From NCBI RefSeq assembly GCF_024206475.1, contig NZ_JAMBPR010000003.1, forward strand, positions 124,001-188,000: DNA of 64,000 nt. The letters run 5' to 3'. Each line of letters opens with the position of its first letter. The first letter of the stretch is position 1. Under the pieces are notes generated by a model. That model ran no database searches and had not been told where the DNA came from. It was given only the letters and a program-made list of their open reading frames with translations. The translations under genes and the position numbers were made by a program. The stretch comes from Paraburkholderia sp. CNPSo 3274 (GTDB lineage: Bacteria; Pseudomonadota; Gammaproteobacteria; Burkholderiales; Burkholderiaceae). Shown in pieces: positions 34,232 through 43,330 of this stretch.

Positions 34232-35152
34232 ATGAATCCCCACGAATACGAAATCCACGATGCGCGCTTTCGCATGCTGCTGCAGCCCAACGCACAGTTC
34301 GAGAAGCTCGCGGGCGGCTGCATGTGGGCGGAAGGACCGGTGTGGTTTCCCGCCGGTGACTTTCTTGTCTGGAGCGACATTCCCAACAACCGGATGATGC
34401 GCTGGGTGCCCGGCATCGGCACGGGCGTGTTCCGCGCGAACTCGAATTTCAGCAACGGCAACACGCTCGACCGCGAATGCCGGCTCGTGACGTGCGAGCA
34501 CGGCACGCGCCGCGTCACGCGCACGGAACACGACGGGCGCATCACCGTCATTGCCGATCGCTACGAGGGGCATCGGCTGAATTCGCCCAACGACGCGATC
34601 GTGCATTCGGACGGCTCGATCTGGTTCACCGACCCCGACTACGGCATTCTCGGCGACTACGAGGGCTATCGCGCGCCGAGCGAGATCGGCGCATGCCATG
34701 TGTATCGCGTGGCGCCCGATACCGGCGCGGTGCAGCGCGTGGCCGACGACTTCACGAAGCCCAACGGGCTTGCATTCTCGCCCGATGAATTGCGGCTCTA
34801 TGTGGCCGACTCGGGAGCGTCGCATATCGAGAACGGCCCGCATCACATCCGCGTATTCGACGTGGACGCGCAAGGCGGGTTGCACAACGGCCGGGTATTC
34901 GCGGAGGTTTCGCCGGGTGTGCCCGACGGTATGCGTGTAGACGAGCACGGCAACGTCTGGACGAGCGCGGGCGACGGTATCCACTGCTATGCGCCCGACG
35001 GCAAGCTGCTCGGCAAGATCCTCGTGCCGGAGACGGTCGCGAATCTCGTGTTCGGCGGCCCGAATCGCAATCGCCTTTTCATTGCAGCCAGCACGTCGCT
35101 GTACTCGCTTTACGTTGGCGTGCGCGGCGCTTCCCAAGGAGACCGGCTATGA
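34232..35152 (+). CDS. SMP-30/gluconolactonase family lactonase
   Basis: 306 residues, six-bladed propeller type. Key landmarks: GPVWFPAGDFLVWSDIPNNRM with E at GCMWAEGPVW (metal ligand), FSNGNTLDRECRLV, RLNSPNDAIVHSDGSIWFTDPDYGI (Asn-Asp metal site), FTKPNGLAFSPDELRLYVADS and VPDGMRVDEHGNVWTSAGDG (Asp ligand). Expected to open a sugar-acid lactone. First gene of the operon; its stop overlaps the start of the dehydratase gene (ATGA). Confidence 0.9.
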   Translation: MNPHEYEIHDARFRMLLQPNAQFEKLAGGCMWAEGPVWFPAGDFLVWSDIPNNRMMRWVPGIGTGVFRANSNFSNGNTLDRECRLVTCEHGTRRVTRTEHDGRITVIADRYEGHRLNSPNDAIVHSDGSIWFTDPDYGILGDYEGYRAPSEIGACHVYRVAPDTGAVQRVADDFTKPNGLAFSPDELRLYVADSGASHIENGPHHIRVFDVDAQGGLHNGRVFAEVSPGVPDGMRVDEHGNVWTSAGDGIHCYAPDGKLLGKILVPETVANLVFGGPNRNRLFIAASTSLYSLYVGVRGASQGDRL

Positions 35153-36696
35153 CACTGCTCGACCCCGCCTCGCTCTCCGCCGCGCTCATTCTTCTCGATC
35201 GGGGCGATGACGTCGCCATCGCACGCGGGCAGTTGATGCCCGGCTCGACACTCTATGGCGACCATACGGTCGCGGGCATGATTCCGCCTGGCCACAAGGT
35301 CGCGCTGCGCGATATCGAGCCAGGCGAACCAGTGCGCCGCTACGGGCAGATCATCGGCTTTGCGAGCCGGCCGATCCGTCGCGGCGAACACGTGCATACG
35401 CAGAATCTCTCGATGGGCGATTTCGAGCGCGACTACGCATTCGGCGTGGACGCACACGAAACGGCCGCCGCTGCGCAACCTGCCACGTTTCTTGGCATTC
35501 GGCGCGCGGATGGCCGCGTCGCGACACGTAACTACATAGGCATCCTGACGTCTGTGAACTGCTCGGCTACTGTCGCCCGCGCGATAGCGGATCACTTCCG
35601 CCGCGACATCCACCCGGAAGCGCTGGAAGCGTTCCCCAACGTGGATGGCGTGGTGGCGCTCACACACGGCGAAGGCTGTGCGCTGGCGTCCGAGGGCGAA
35701 CCGATCACGGTGTTGCGCCGCACGCTCGCGGGTTATGCGCGGCACGCCAATTTCCATGCCGTGCTGATCGTCGGACTCGGCTGCGAGACGAACCAGATCG
35801 ACGGTCTCGTGGAAGCCGAACAGCTCGAGCGCGGCGCGCGCCTCTCGACCATGACGATTCAGCAGACGGGCGGCACCGCGCGCACGGTTGCAGCGGGGAT
35901 CGAACAGGTGCGTGCGCTGCTGGCCGAAGCGAATCGCGTGACGCGCGAGCCTGTCGATGCGCGTCATCTCATGGTCGGCTTGCAGTGCGGCGGGTCGGAC
36001 GGCTACTCCGGCATTTCCGCGAACCCCGCGCTCGGCGCGGCCGTGGACAGGCTCGTCACGCACGGCGGCACGGCGATCCTCTCCGAAACGCCCGAAATCT
36101 ACGGCGCCGAGCATCTGCTCACACGGCGCGCGGTGTCGCGCGAAGTCGGCGAAAAACTGGTGGCGCGCATCCGCTGGTGGGAAGCGTATTGCGCGCGCAT
36201 GGAAGCCAACATGAACAACAACCCTTCTGCCGGCAACAAGGCGGGCGGCCTCACGACCATTCTCGAAAAGTCGCTCGGCGCGGTGGCGAAAGGCGGCACG
36301 ACGCGGCTCGTCGAAACCTACGAGTATGCGCAGCCCGTGCGCGCGCAGGGGCTCGTGTTCATGGATACCCCTGGCTACGACCCTGTGTCCGCCACAGGAC
36401 AGGTGGCGGGCGGCGCCAACCTGATCTGCTTCACGACGGGCCGCGGCTCCGCCTACGGCTGCGCGCCTTCGCCGTCGCTCAAGCTCGGCACGAACAGCGC
36501 GCTGTGGCGACGCCAGGAAGAAGACATCGACCTGAACTGCGGCCGCATTCTGGACGGCGAGCAAAGCGTAGAGGAGGCAGGCGCTGCGATCTTCGAGTTG
36601 ATGCTCGCGACGGCCTCCGGGCAGCGCACGAAGAGCGAGCTGCACGGCTATGGCCAGAACGAATTCGTGCCCTGGCATTTGGGGGCGGTCATGTAG
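35149..36696 (+). CDS. UxaA/GarD family altronate or galactarate dehydratase
   Basis: 515 residues. N-terminal SAF-type domain (about 15-90: LDRGDDVAIARGQLMPG...HVHTQNLSMGDF) and a large C-terminal dehydratase domain: TRNYIGILTSVNCSATVARAIADHF, VDGVVALTHGEGCALASEGE, LIVGLGCETNQIDGL, LMVGLQCGGSDGYSGISANPALGAAVDRLV, and GKAGGLTTI-like NKAGGLTTILEKSLGAVAKGGT. Cys-rich iron-dependent enzyme family that removes water from an aldonate or aldarate. The exact stereochemistry of the substrate cannot be told. Overlaps the lactonase gene and precedes the transporter. Confidence 0.9.
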   Translation: MTLLDPASLSAALILLDRGDDVAIARGQLMPGSTLYGDHTVAGMIPPGHKVALRDIEPGEPVRRYGQIIGFASRPIRRGEHVHTQNLSMGDFERDYAFGVDAHETAAAAQPATFLGIRRADGRVATRNYIGILTSVNCSATVARAIADHFRRDIHPEALEAFPNVDGVVALTHGEGCALASEGEPITVLRRTLAGYARHANFHAVLIVGLGCETNQIDGLVEAEQLERGARLSTMTIQQTGGTARTVAAGIEQVRALLAEANRVTREPVDARHLMVGLQCGGSDGYSGISANPALGAAVDRLVTHGGTAILSETPEIYGAEHLLTRRAVSREVGEKLVARIRWWEAYCARMEANMNNNPSAGNKAGGLTTILEKSLGAVAKGGTTRLVETYEYAQPVRAQGLVFMDTPGYDPVSATGQVAGGANLICFTTGRGSAYGCAPSPSLKLGTNSALWRRQEEDIDLNCGRILDGEQSVEEAGAAIFELMLATASGQRTKSELHGYGQNEFVPWHLGAVM

Positions 36697-36764
36697 AGCG
36701 GGAGCGATTCGAACAGGCGCCACTCGACGCAGAGACGACGCCACATTCAGAAGGAGTGCTTTCC

Positions 36765-38039
36765 ATGAAGGAAAAATCGCGCTGGCTGGTCATTTTCTTC
36801 TGTTTTCTGGCGATTGCGGTCAACTACATCGACCGCGCCAATCTCGCGGTCGCGGCGCCGCACATCATGAAGGACCTCGGCATTGGTCCTGCCGCCATGG
36901 GGTTGCTGCTCAGCGGCTTCTTCTGGACTTACGCCGTGATGCAACTGCCGTATGGCTGGTTCGTCGACCGGGCCGGCGCGCGCATCGCGTTGCCGTTCGC
37001 CGTGGGCTGGTGGTCGGTGTTCACCGCGGCCACCGCGGTAGCGGGCGGCTTCGCGGCGATGTTCGGCTGCCGGCTTATGCTGGGCGCTGGCGAGGCGGGG
37101 GCGTATCCGTCCTGCGCGAAGCTCGTTAGCCAGTGGTTCTCGCGCGAAGAACGCGCGCTCGCCACGAGCATATTCGACAGCGGCTCGCGCGTGGGCTCCG
37201 CACTCTCGCTGCCGCTCGTCGTCGCGATCATGGCAGCGTGGGGCTGGAGAGCGTCGTTTGTGATTACCGGCGCGCTCGGGCTCGTGTGGATCCTGGGCTG
37301 GGTCGTGATGTATCGGGAACCTGAGGCGCGGGCCGCACTCGATCAGCCGCGCGCCCCCGTGCCGGCTGCCGCCTCGATACGCTGGAGCGGGTTGTTCCGC
37401 TACCGCACCGTGTGGGGCATGATGCTGGGCTTCTTCTGCCTGAACTTCGTCATTTACTTCTTCATAACGTGGTTTCCGAGCTATCTCGTGGAGGCGCGCG
37501 GTTTCTCGCTCAAGTCGCTTGGCACGCTCGGTACCTTGCCCGCCATTGCCTCGATACCTGGCGGCTGGCTGGGTGGCTGGCTTTCCGATACGCTCGTGAA
37601 GCGCGGCTGGAGCCTGACTGCCGCACGCAAGACTTGCATTGTCGGCGGCATGCTGCTTTCGTCTGTGATCACGCTCACCAGCGTTGTTCAGGATGTCTAT
37701 GTAATGCTCGCGTTATTCGCGATTGCCTATGGGAGCCTCGCGGCTGCGGCGGCCAGCATCTGGTCGCTGCCTGCCGATGTCGCGCCCACGCCGCGGCACG
37801 TCGCCTCGCTGGCGGGCATTCAGAACTTTGCGTCGAATCTTGCAGGCATCGCGCTTACGACGTTTACAGGCGTGATGCTGCAGCTCACACGCGGCTCGTT
37901 CACCATTCCGCTCGTTGTCGCCGGCGGGTTTTGCGTGCTTGGCGCAGTGAGCTATCTTGTGATTGTCGGACGTGTCGAGCCGCTCCAGGCACCCGAGGCC
38001 AGCGGCGTCGACGAACCGGCTTACGCGCCGCGCGCGTAA
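36765..38039 (+). CDS. MFS transporter, ACS/hexuronate (ExuT-like) family
   Basis: 424 residues, 12 helices. Opening KSRWLVIFFCFLAIAVNYIDRANLAVAAPHIMKDLGIGPAAMGLLLSGFFWTYAVMQLPYGWFVDRAGAR is typical of glucarate/galactonate/hexuronate symporters (NYIDRxNL signature). ATG 36765 is preceded by AAGGAG (36751-36756). Third gene of the operon, between dehydratase and dehydrogenase, so it likely imports their substrate. Confidence 0.9.
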   Translation: MKEKSRWLVIFFCFLAIAVNYIDRANLAVAAPHIMKDLGIGPAAMGLLLSGFFWTYAVMQLPYGWFVDRAGARIALPFAVGWWSVFTAATAVAGGFAAMFGCRLMLGAGEAGAYPSCAKLVSQWFSREERALATSIFDSGSRVGSALSLPLVVAIMAAWGWRASFVITGALGLVWILGWVVMYREPEARAALDQPRAPVPAAASIRWSGLFRYRTVWGMMLGFFCLNFVIYFFITWFPSYLVEARGFSLKSLGTLGTLPAIASIPGGWLGGWLSDTLVKRGWSLTAARKTCIVGGMLLSSVITLTSVVQDVYVMLALFAIAYGSLAAAAASIWSLPADVAPTPRHVASLAGIQNFASNLAGIALTTFTGVMLQLTRGSFTIPLVVAGGFCVLGAVSYLVIVGRVEPLQAPEASGVDEPAYAPRA

Positions 38040-38088
38040 GCACGTAAGCGCCGCCTTTTACTCCGCTGCCACACACAGGGTCACCTAC

Positions 38089-39207
38089 ATGTCGAATGCC
38101 ACTGCTGCAAAAGGTTCGGAAGTCGTTATCGAGGCTCGCGCGCTGCACGCCTTCGTCGTCGCCATCTGGCGCGCGGCCGGCAGCGAGGCGCGCGAGGCGG
38201 CGCTGGTTGCCGATCATCTCGTCGAGGCTAATCTCGCCGGGCACGACTCGCACGGCGTGGGCATGATTCCACGCTATATGCTGTCGTGCCGCGAAGGCGA
38301 GCTCAAACTGAACGCGCACGCGCAGGTCGTGCGCGACGCGGGTGCGGTGCTCACGATCGAAGCCGCGCGCGGCTTCGGGCAAGTCACGGCGTTTGAGGCG
38401 ATGGAGCACGGCATCGAGCGCGCGAAGTCGCTCGGCGTGTGTGCGCTCGGCCTGCGCAATGCCCATCACATTGGACGGATCGGGCACTGGGCGGAGCAAT
38501 GCGCGCGCGCCGGGCTCGTGTCGTTCCACTTCGTCAATGTCGCGGGCGATCCGCTCGTCGCGCCGTTCGGCGGCATCGACAGGCGCTTCGGCACCAATCC
38601 GTTTTGCGCGGCGTTTCCGCTCGAGGGCCGCTCGCCGCTGGTGCTCGACTTCGCGACGAGCGCGATTGCCGCGGGGAAAGTGCGCGTGGCCTACAACAAA
38701 GGCGTGGATGTGCCCGCCGATGCGCTGATCGACAGCGACGGCCGCCCCACGCGCGATCCGGGCGCGCTGTTCAGCGATACCCAGCACGGCGCGCTGCGCG
38801 CGTTCGGAGGCGCGGTGGCGGGCCACAAGGGTTCGGGGCTCGCCGCGATGTGCGAGATTCTGGCGGGCGCGCTCTCGGGCGGCTTCACCACGCGCGAGCA
38901 AACCATCGTCTCCACACACGCGATCGTCAATTGCATGACGTCGGTGATCGTCGATCCAGCGGCGTTCGACGCGCCCTCGCGCGAGCACGAAGCGCTCGCG
39001 TTCGTCGAATGGCTAAAGGCTACGCGGCGCGCGGCGGGTGTCGATGAGATCCTGCTGCCCGGCGAGCGCGAGGACGCGACGCGGCGTAAGCGCGAGGCGC
39101 AGGGCATTCCCGTGGATGCGACGAGCTGGTCGCAGATTGTCGATGCCGCGCGAATGGCGGGCGTGCCCGAGGCGGAAATCGCGGCGTGCGAGTGTCGCTC
39201 GCGCTAA
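38089..39207 (+). CDS. Ldh2/malate-L-lactate dehydrogenase family oxidoreductase
   Basis: 372 residues. Family landmarks: LAGHDSHGVGMIPRYM (catalytic His region), LGLRNAHHIGRIGHWAEQCARAGLVSFHFVN, FGTNPFCAAFP, PLVLDFATSAIAAGKVR and GHKGSGLAAMCEILAGALSGG. These NAD(P)-dependent enzymes reduce 2-keto acids, imino acids or oxidise hydroxy acids. In a sugar-acid operon it may act on a 2-keto-3-deoxy or related intermediate; substrate not determined. Start at ATG 38089, 49 bp after the transporter stop. Confidence 0.88.
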   Translation: MSNATAAKGSEVVIEARALHAFVVAIWRAAGSEAREAALVADHLVEANLAGHDSHGVGMIPRYMLSCREGELKLNAHAQVVRDAGAVLTIEAARGFGQVTAFEAMEHGIERAKSLGVCALGLRNAHHIGRIGHWAEQCARAGLVSFHFVNVAGDPLVAPFGGIDRRFGTNPFCAAFPLEGRSPLVLDFATSAIAAGKVRVAYNKGVDVPADALIDSDGRPTRDPGALFSDTQHGALRAFGGAVAGHKGSGLAAMCEILAGALSGGFTTREQTIVSTHAIVNCMTSVIVDPAAFDAPSREHEALAFVEWLKATRRAAGVDEILLPGEREDATRRKREAQGIPVDATSWSQIVDAARMAGVPEAEIAACECRSR

Positions 39208-39230
39208 CTCCCCGACCAACTGCGTGCCGC

Positions 39231-39644
39231 TCACTCGTCGCACTTCACCTCGTTTTTGGGCGCGACGATGATCACCGGGTAGGTTCCGCGGTCGAGTTCG
39301 ACGCGCACGACGATAGCGGTGGTGGCAGGGTCGCTATCGTCGTACACGCTCACCTTCTCGTTCTTCAATAGCGTGACGCCCGTGCAGCCGGACGCGTGAC
39401 TGTCGTCGTCGGCGATCTTGCATTGAATCTCGTTGTCCTTGAGGTAGCGAATGCGGTCGCGGTCCGGCGTGGCCAGATAGTCGCGCACGCTTGGCGCCGA
39501 GCCTGCAACGCCCGTCACATAACCGATTGCGCAGTCGCGCTTCGAATTCGAAGCGCCCGACGACGTTTGGGCAAGGGCGGGCGTGGCGGCCAGCGCCATG
39601 GCAGCGAGGGCAGCGAGGATTGGCGAGAGGGTGAGGCACTTCAT
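39231..39644 (-). CDS. Secreted protein of unknown function
   Basis: 137 residues with a signal peptide (MKCLTLSPILAALAAMALAATPALA). The mature part has three cysteines (RDCAIGYV, IQCKIADD, SGCTGV) plus one near the end (EVKCDE), so two disulfides are possible. A repeated beta-rich pattern (VVRVELDRGTYPVIIVAPKNEV) is seen but no family recognised. Convergent with the Ldh2 gene and divergent from the LysR at 39755. Confidence 0.7.
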   Translation of the reverse strand: MKCLTLSPILAALAAMALAATPALAQTSSGASNSKRDCAIGYVTGVAGSAPSVRDYLATPDRDRIRYLKDNEIQCKIADDDSHASGCTGVTLLKNEKVSVYDDSDPATTAIVVRVELDRGTYPVIIVAPKNEVKCDE

Positions 39645-39754
39645 GAGTGATCGTTTGCCGCAAAAGTGGAAGCGCCGATTTTAACGCCTGCGCGTAATCC
39701 GCTAAGATCGACGCGGAATTCACAGAGCAACGCGACCACCAGCCAAAACGCGCA

Positions 39755-40681
39755 ATGGACAGAATCGACGCCATGAAGGTTTTCGTCGCCACGCTCGACG
39801 AGGGGAGTCTCGCGGGCGCGGGCCGCCGGCTGGGCCGCTCGCCCGCGGCGGTGAGCCGGGCCATTGCGTTCCTCGAGGAGCACACCGGCACGCCGCTCCT
39901 GTACCGCACCACACGCACGATCCGCCTGAGCGAGGCGGGCGAGCGTTATGCGCTGGCGTGCCGGCGGATTCTCGCCGATCTCGAAGAAGCCGACCTGCTT
40001 GCCGCCGACGAGCGTTCCGCGCCGCGCGGGCTGCTGGGCGTAACGGCGGCGGTGGCCGTGGGCGAAGAGGTGCTGCGCCCGATGATCGAGGAGTTCATCG
40101 AGCGCAACCCCGAGGTGTCGATTCGTCTGCACCTGCTCGACCGGCCCGCGAGCCTGATCGACGAGGGCATCGACGTGGCGTTGCGCATTGCGCATCTGCA
40201 GGATTCGACGCTCGTCGCCATTCCGGTGGGCGACGTGCGGCGCGTGGTGGTCGCCTCGCCCGACTATCTCGCCACGCATCCGGCCATCAAGGCGCCCGCC
40301 GATCTCGCGAGCCATCCGATCATTTCGATGACGCATTTCGGGCTCGACTCGTGGAGCTTCCCGGCGGCGCGCCAGACCGCGCTGCCCCAGGTCGTGCAGT
40401 TCTCGCCGCGCTTCATCGTGAATACGATACGCGCGGCGCGGGCTTCGGCCGTGGCGGGGCATGGCGTTACGCGGCTCTTTTCCTATCACGTGGCCGAGGA
40501 GGTCGAGGCGGGCCGGCTCAGGATCGTGCTGCGCGACAGCGAGCACGCGCCGCTGCCCGCGAATCTGGTCACGCCGCACGGGCGCCTTTCGGTGCCCAAG
40601 GTGCGCAGTTTCGTCGATTTCGCCGCGCCCCGGCTGCGCGAGTACTTCGAGCAGGCCCGGCGTATTACCGACGCCGATTGA
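39755..40681 (+). CDS. LysR-family regulator
   Basis: 308 residues. HTH RIDAMKVFVATLDEGSLAGAGRRLGRSPAAVSRAIAFLEEHTGTPLLYRTTRTIRLSEAGERYA. The effector domain resembles the large family of regulators that control a neighbouring exporter or hydrolase (VFPRVRIRL-like part is VSIRLHLLDRPASLIDEGIDVALRI). It precedes the YbfB-type MFS gene by 134 bp on the same strand and may regulate it. No divergent operon is near, apart from the secreted protein gene. Confidence 0.88.
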   Translation: MDRIDAMKVFVATLDEGSLAGAGRRLGRSPAAVSRAIAFLEEHTGTPLLYRTTRTIRLSEAGERYALACRRILADLEEADLLAADERSAPRGLLGVTAAVAVGEEVLRPMIEEFIERNPEVSIRLHLLDRPASLIDEGIDVALRIAHLQDSTLVAIPVGDVRRVVVASPDYLATHPAIKAPADLASHPIISMTHFGLDSWSFPAARQTALPQVVQFSPRFIVNTIRAARASAVAGHGVTRLFSYHVAEEVEAGRLRIVLRDSEHAPLPANLVTPHGRLSVPKVRSFVDFAAPRLREYFEQARRITDAD

Positions 40682-40815
40682 GCGAAATTCGCCCATTCGT
40701 TCGCGATGCGGAAGAATGACTTCCGTACCGCATCGATTCTCTCGCCGCGTGATCTAACCTAGACTGGCTCCCATGTTCAGCGGGTGCTTCATTGCATCCG
40801 TTCCCGGGAGTCGCA

Positions 40816-42024
40816 ATGCATCAAGCCGTCTCGAATCCGTCCGCGCGTGCGACCTACAACGTCTGGCGGGGCACGCTCGCCGGGGCCAGCGCGAGCCTCA
40901 TCGGCATTGGGCTCGCGCGTTTTGCCTATACGCCGTTGTTGCCCGCCATCATCGGCGCGCACTGGTTCCCCGCCTCGACGGCCGCCTACCTCGGCGCCGC
41001 AAACCTGGGCGGCTATCTGGCCGGTGCGCTGCTCGCGGGCGCGATGGTCCGCGCCGCCAGGCCAGCCACTGTGCTGCGCGCGATGATGCTGCTCGCGACC
41101 CTCGCCTTCGTCGCCTGCGCGGTGCCCGTCTCCTTCCTCTGGTTTTTCGTTTGGCGCTTCGCCTCGGGCCTTTCGGGCGGCGCGCTGATGGTGCTCGCCG
41201 CACCCACGATCCTCGCGCACGTGCCGGCGGCGCGCCGCGGCTTCGCGAGCGGCGGCATCTTCACGGGCATCGGGCTCGGCATTGCCGCTTCGGGCACGAT
41301 CGTTCCGATTCTGTTGCGCCAGGGCCTGACGGCCACGTGGCTCGGACTCGCCGTGGTCTCGCTGCTGCTCACGGCCGTGGCGTGGAACGGCTGGCCCGAG
41401 CACGGCGCGCCGGCGCACGCTCACGCGCCTTCGCGCTTCGAACACGCCAAGGCTTACCCTCGCGCGAAGCTGCGTGCGCTCTATGCCGAATATGGGCTGA
41501 ATGCCGTGGGGCTCGTGCCGCACATGATCTTCCTCGTGGATTATGTGGCGCGCGGGCTGGGCCGCGGCGTGGATGCGGGCGCCGAATTCTGGGTGCTGTA
41601 TGGCATTGGTGCGATCGTCGGCCCGCTCGCGGCGGGGCATCTCGCCGACCGCGCGGGCTTCGGTCCGGCGCTGCGCGCCGCGTATCTGGTGCAGGCCGTG
41701 GCGGTCGCGATTCCGGCGCTTGGCATCTTCGGCCCGGCGGGGCTCATGGTCTCGGCGGTGCTGGTGGGCGCATTCACGCCCGGCATCGTGCCGCTGGTGC
41801 TCGGCCGCGTGAACGAGCTGCTCGCGCACCATCCATCCGCCGTGAAGGGCGCGTGGAGCCGCGCCACGACGAGCTTCGCCGTGATGCAGGCGGTTGCCGC
41901 CTACGGCCTGTCGTTCGTGTTCTCGTCGAGCGGCGGCAATTACCTCGTGTTGTTCGCCATCGGCGCCGCAGCGCTCGTGCTTGCGCTCTTTGTCGATCTC
42001 TTCTCCGCGTTGAGGGCCAGGTGA
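40816..42024 (+). CDS. YbfB/YjiJ family MFS transporter
   Basis: 402 residues, 12 helices. The family-specific start WRGTLAGASASLIGIGLARFAYTPLLPAIIGAHWF (GIGLARFAYTPLLP motif) is clear. Substrate unknown. ATG 40816 follows a GGGAG; an in-frame TTG at 40792 is less likely. Its stop overlaps the GTG start of the next MFS gene (GTGA), so the two exporters are translationally coupled. Confidence 0.88.
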   Translation: MHQAVSNPSARATYNVWRGTLAGASASLIGIGLARFAYTPLLPAIIGAHWFPASTAAYLGAANLGGYLAGALLAGAMVRAARPATVLRAMMLLATLAFVACAVPVSFLWFFVWRFASGLSGGALMVLAAPTILAHVPAARRGFASGGIFTGIGLGIAASGTIVPILLRQGLTATWLGLAVVSLLLTAVAWNGWPEHGAPAHAHAPSRFEHAKAYPRAKLRALYAEYGLNAVGLVPHMIFLVDYVARGLGRGVDAGAEFWVLYGIGAIVGPLAAGHLADRAGFGPALRAAYLVQAVAVAIPALGIFGPAGLMVSAVLVGAFTPGIVPLVLGRVNELLAHHPSAVKGAWSRATTSFAVMQAVAAYGLSFVFSSSGGNYLVLFAIGAAALVLALFVDLFSALRAR

Positions 42025-43301
42025 ATACGACCGTTTCTTCTCCCGCGGCTGCGCTCCGGCAGACAAAGCCGCAGCCGCGCGGCTACTCGGAGCGCAATGC
42101 GCAGTACTGGCGGCGCAATCTCGTCGTGTGCGTAATCGGCTCGTTCACCACGCTCGTGAGCCTCAGCATGCTGCTGCCGTTCCTGCCGCTCTACGTGCGG
42201 CAGCTCGGCGTGACCTCGCAGTCCGCCGTGATCCAGTGGTCGGGCGTGGCATTCGGCGCGACCTTCCTCGGCACGGCGCTCACTGCGCCCGTCTGGGGGC
42301 GCCTCGCCGACCGCTATGGCCGCAAGCCCATGCTCGTGCGCGCGGCCATCGGCATGGCCGTAGTGATGTCGTTGATCGGCGTGGCGCACAATGTGTACGA
42401 GCTCGTCGCGCTGCGTCTGATCGCCGGTCTCGTGGGGGGCTATGCGTCGGCTTCCACCGTGATGGTCGGCACCCAGGCGCCGCGCGAGCGCGCGGGCTGG
42501 GCGCTCGGCATTCTTTCCACCGGCGCGCTCGCGGGCAATCTCGTCGGGCCGCTGGTGGGCGGCATGCTGCCTGGCTGGATCGGCATTCGCGGCACCTTTT
42601 TCGCCGGCGGCGCGATGATCGCGCTGGCGGCGCTCTTGACCATCTTCGTGGTGAAGGAAGAGTTTCATCCTGAAAGCGACGCGAAATCCCACGCAAGCAA
42701 TAGGGCGACGGGTTCGGGCAGCGACGCGCGCCGTCCCGACTATGCGGTCGTGGCCGCGCTGCTCGTAACGGCGATGATGGTGCTGCTCGCCAACATGTCG
42801 ATCGAACCTGTCATCACGGTGTATATCGGCAGTCTGGGCGTGGGCGCGGCGCATCTCGCGCGCGTGGCGGGCGTGGTCATGGCATGCTCGGCGCTTGGCA
42901 GCATGCTCACGGCGGCGCGCCTGGGTGCACTGGCCGACCGCTTCGGGAGCTGGCGCGTGATTGTCGCCTGCCTCGTGCTCACGGGGCTCGCGATGGTGCC
43001 GCAAGCGTTCGTCACACACTGGTGGCAGCTCGCGGGCCTGCGCGTGGTGATGGGCATGACGCTCGCGGGACTTTTGCCTTCCATCGGCAAGCTCGCGCGG
43101 CAATCGGTAGACGAAAGCAAGACGGGCCGCATGCTCGGCTATCTGCAATCGGCGCAATTCAGCGGCCAGGTGGTGGGGCCGGTGATCGGCGGCGTGATCG
43201 GCGTTCACTTTGGTCTGCACGCCGTGTTCTTCGTGACCGGCGCGCTGCTGGTCGCATGCGGTGGACTCGCGCACTGGGCGCAGCGCCGCGCTCACGCTTG
43301 A
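42021..43301 (+). CDS. MFS multidrug-type transporter (MdtG/TetA-like)
   Basis: 426 residues from a GTG start, 12 helices with drug/H+ antiporter motifs: WGRLADRYGRKPMLVRA (motif A between helices 2 and 3) and LRLIAGLVGGYASAS, plus GILSTGALAGNLVGPLVGGML (motif C, antiporter). The gene overlaps the preceding MFS gene by four bases and precedes a nitronate monooxygenase gene by 29 bp. Exported compound unknown. Confidence 0.87.
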   Translation: MNTTVSSPAAALRQTKPQPRGYSERNAQYWRRNLVVCVIGSFTTLVSLSMLLPFLPLYVRQLGVTSQSAVIQWSGVAFGATFLGTALTAPVWGRLADRYGRKPMLVRAAIGMAVVMSLIGVAHNVYELVALRLIAGLVGGYASASTVMVGTQAPRERAGWALGILSTGALAGNLVGPLVGGMLPGWIGIRGTFFAGGAMIALAALLTIFVVKEEFHPESDAKSHASNRATGSGSDARRPDYAVVAALLVTAMMVLLANMSIEPVITVYIGSLGVGAAHLARVAGVVMACSALGSMLTAARLGALADRFGSWRVIVACLVLTGLAMVPQAFVTHWWQLAGLRVVMGMTLAGLLPSIGKLARQSVDESKTGRMLGYLQSAQFSGQVVGPVIGGVIGVHFGLHAVFFVTGALLVACGGLAHWAQRRAHA

Positions 43302-43330
43302 AACTGGAACGCATCCGGAGGGAACGCAAC

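Noticed and set aside
40773..42020. N-terminal extension of the second MFS gene giving a 842-residue frame
   Set aside because: The extension lies out of frame over the first MFS gene; the GTG at 42021 overlaps the preceding stop and starts a normal-length transporter.
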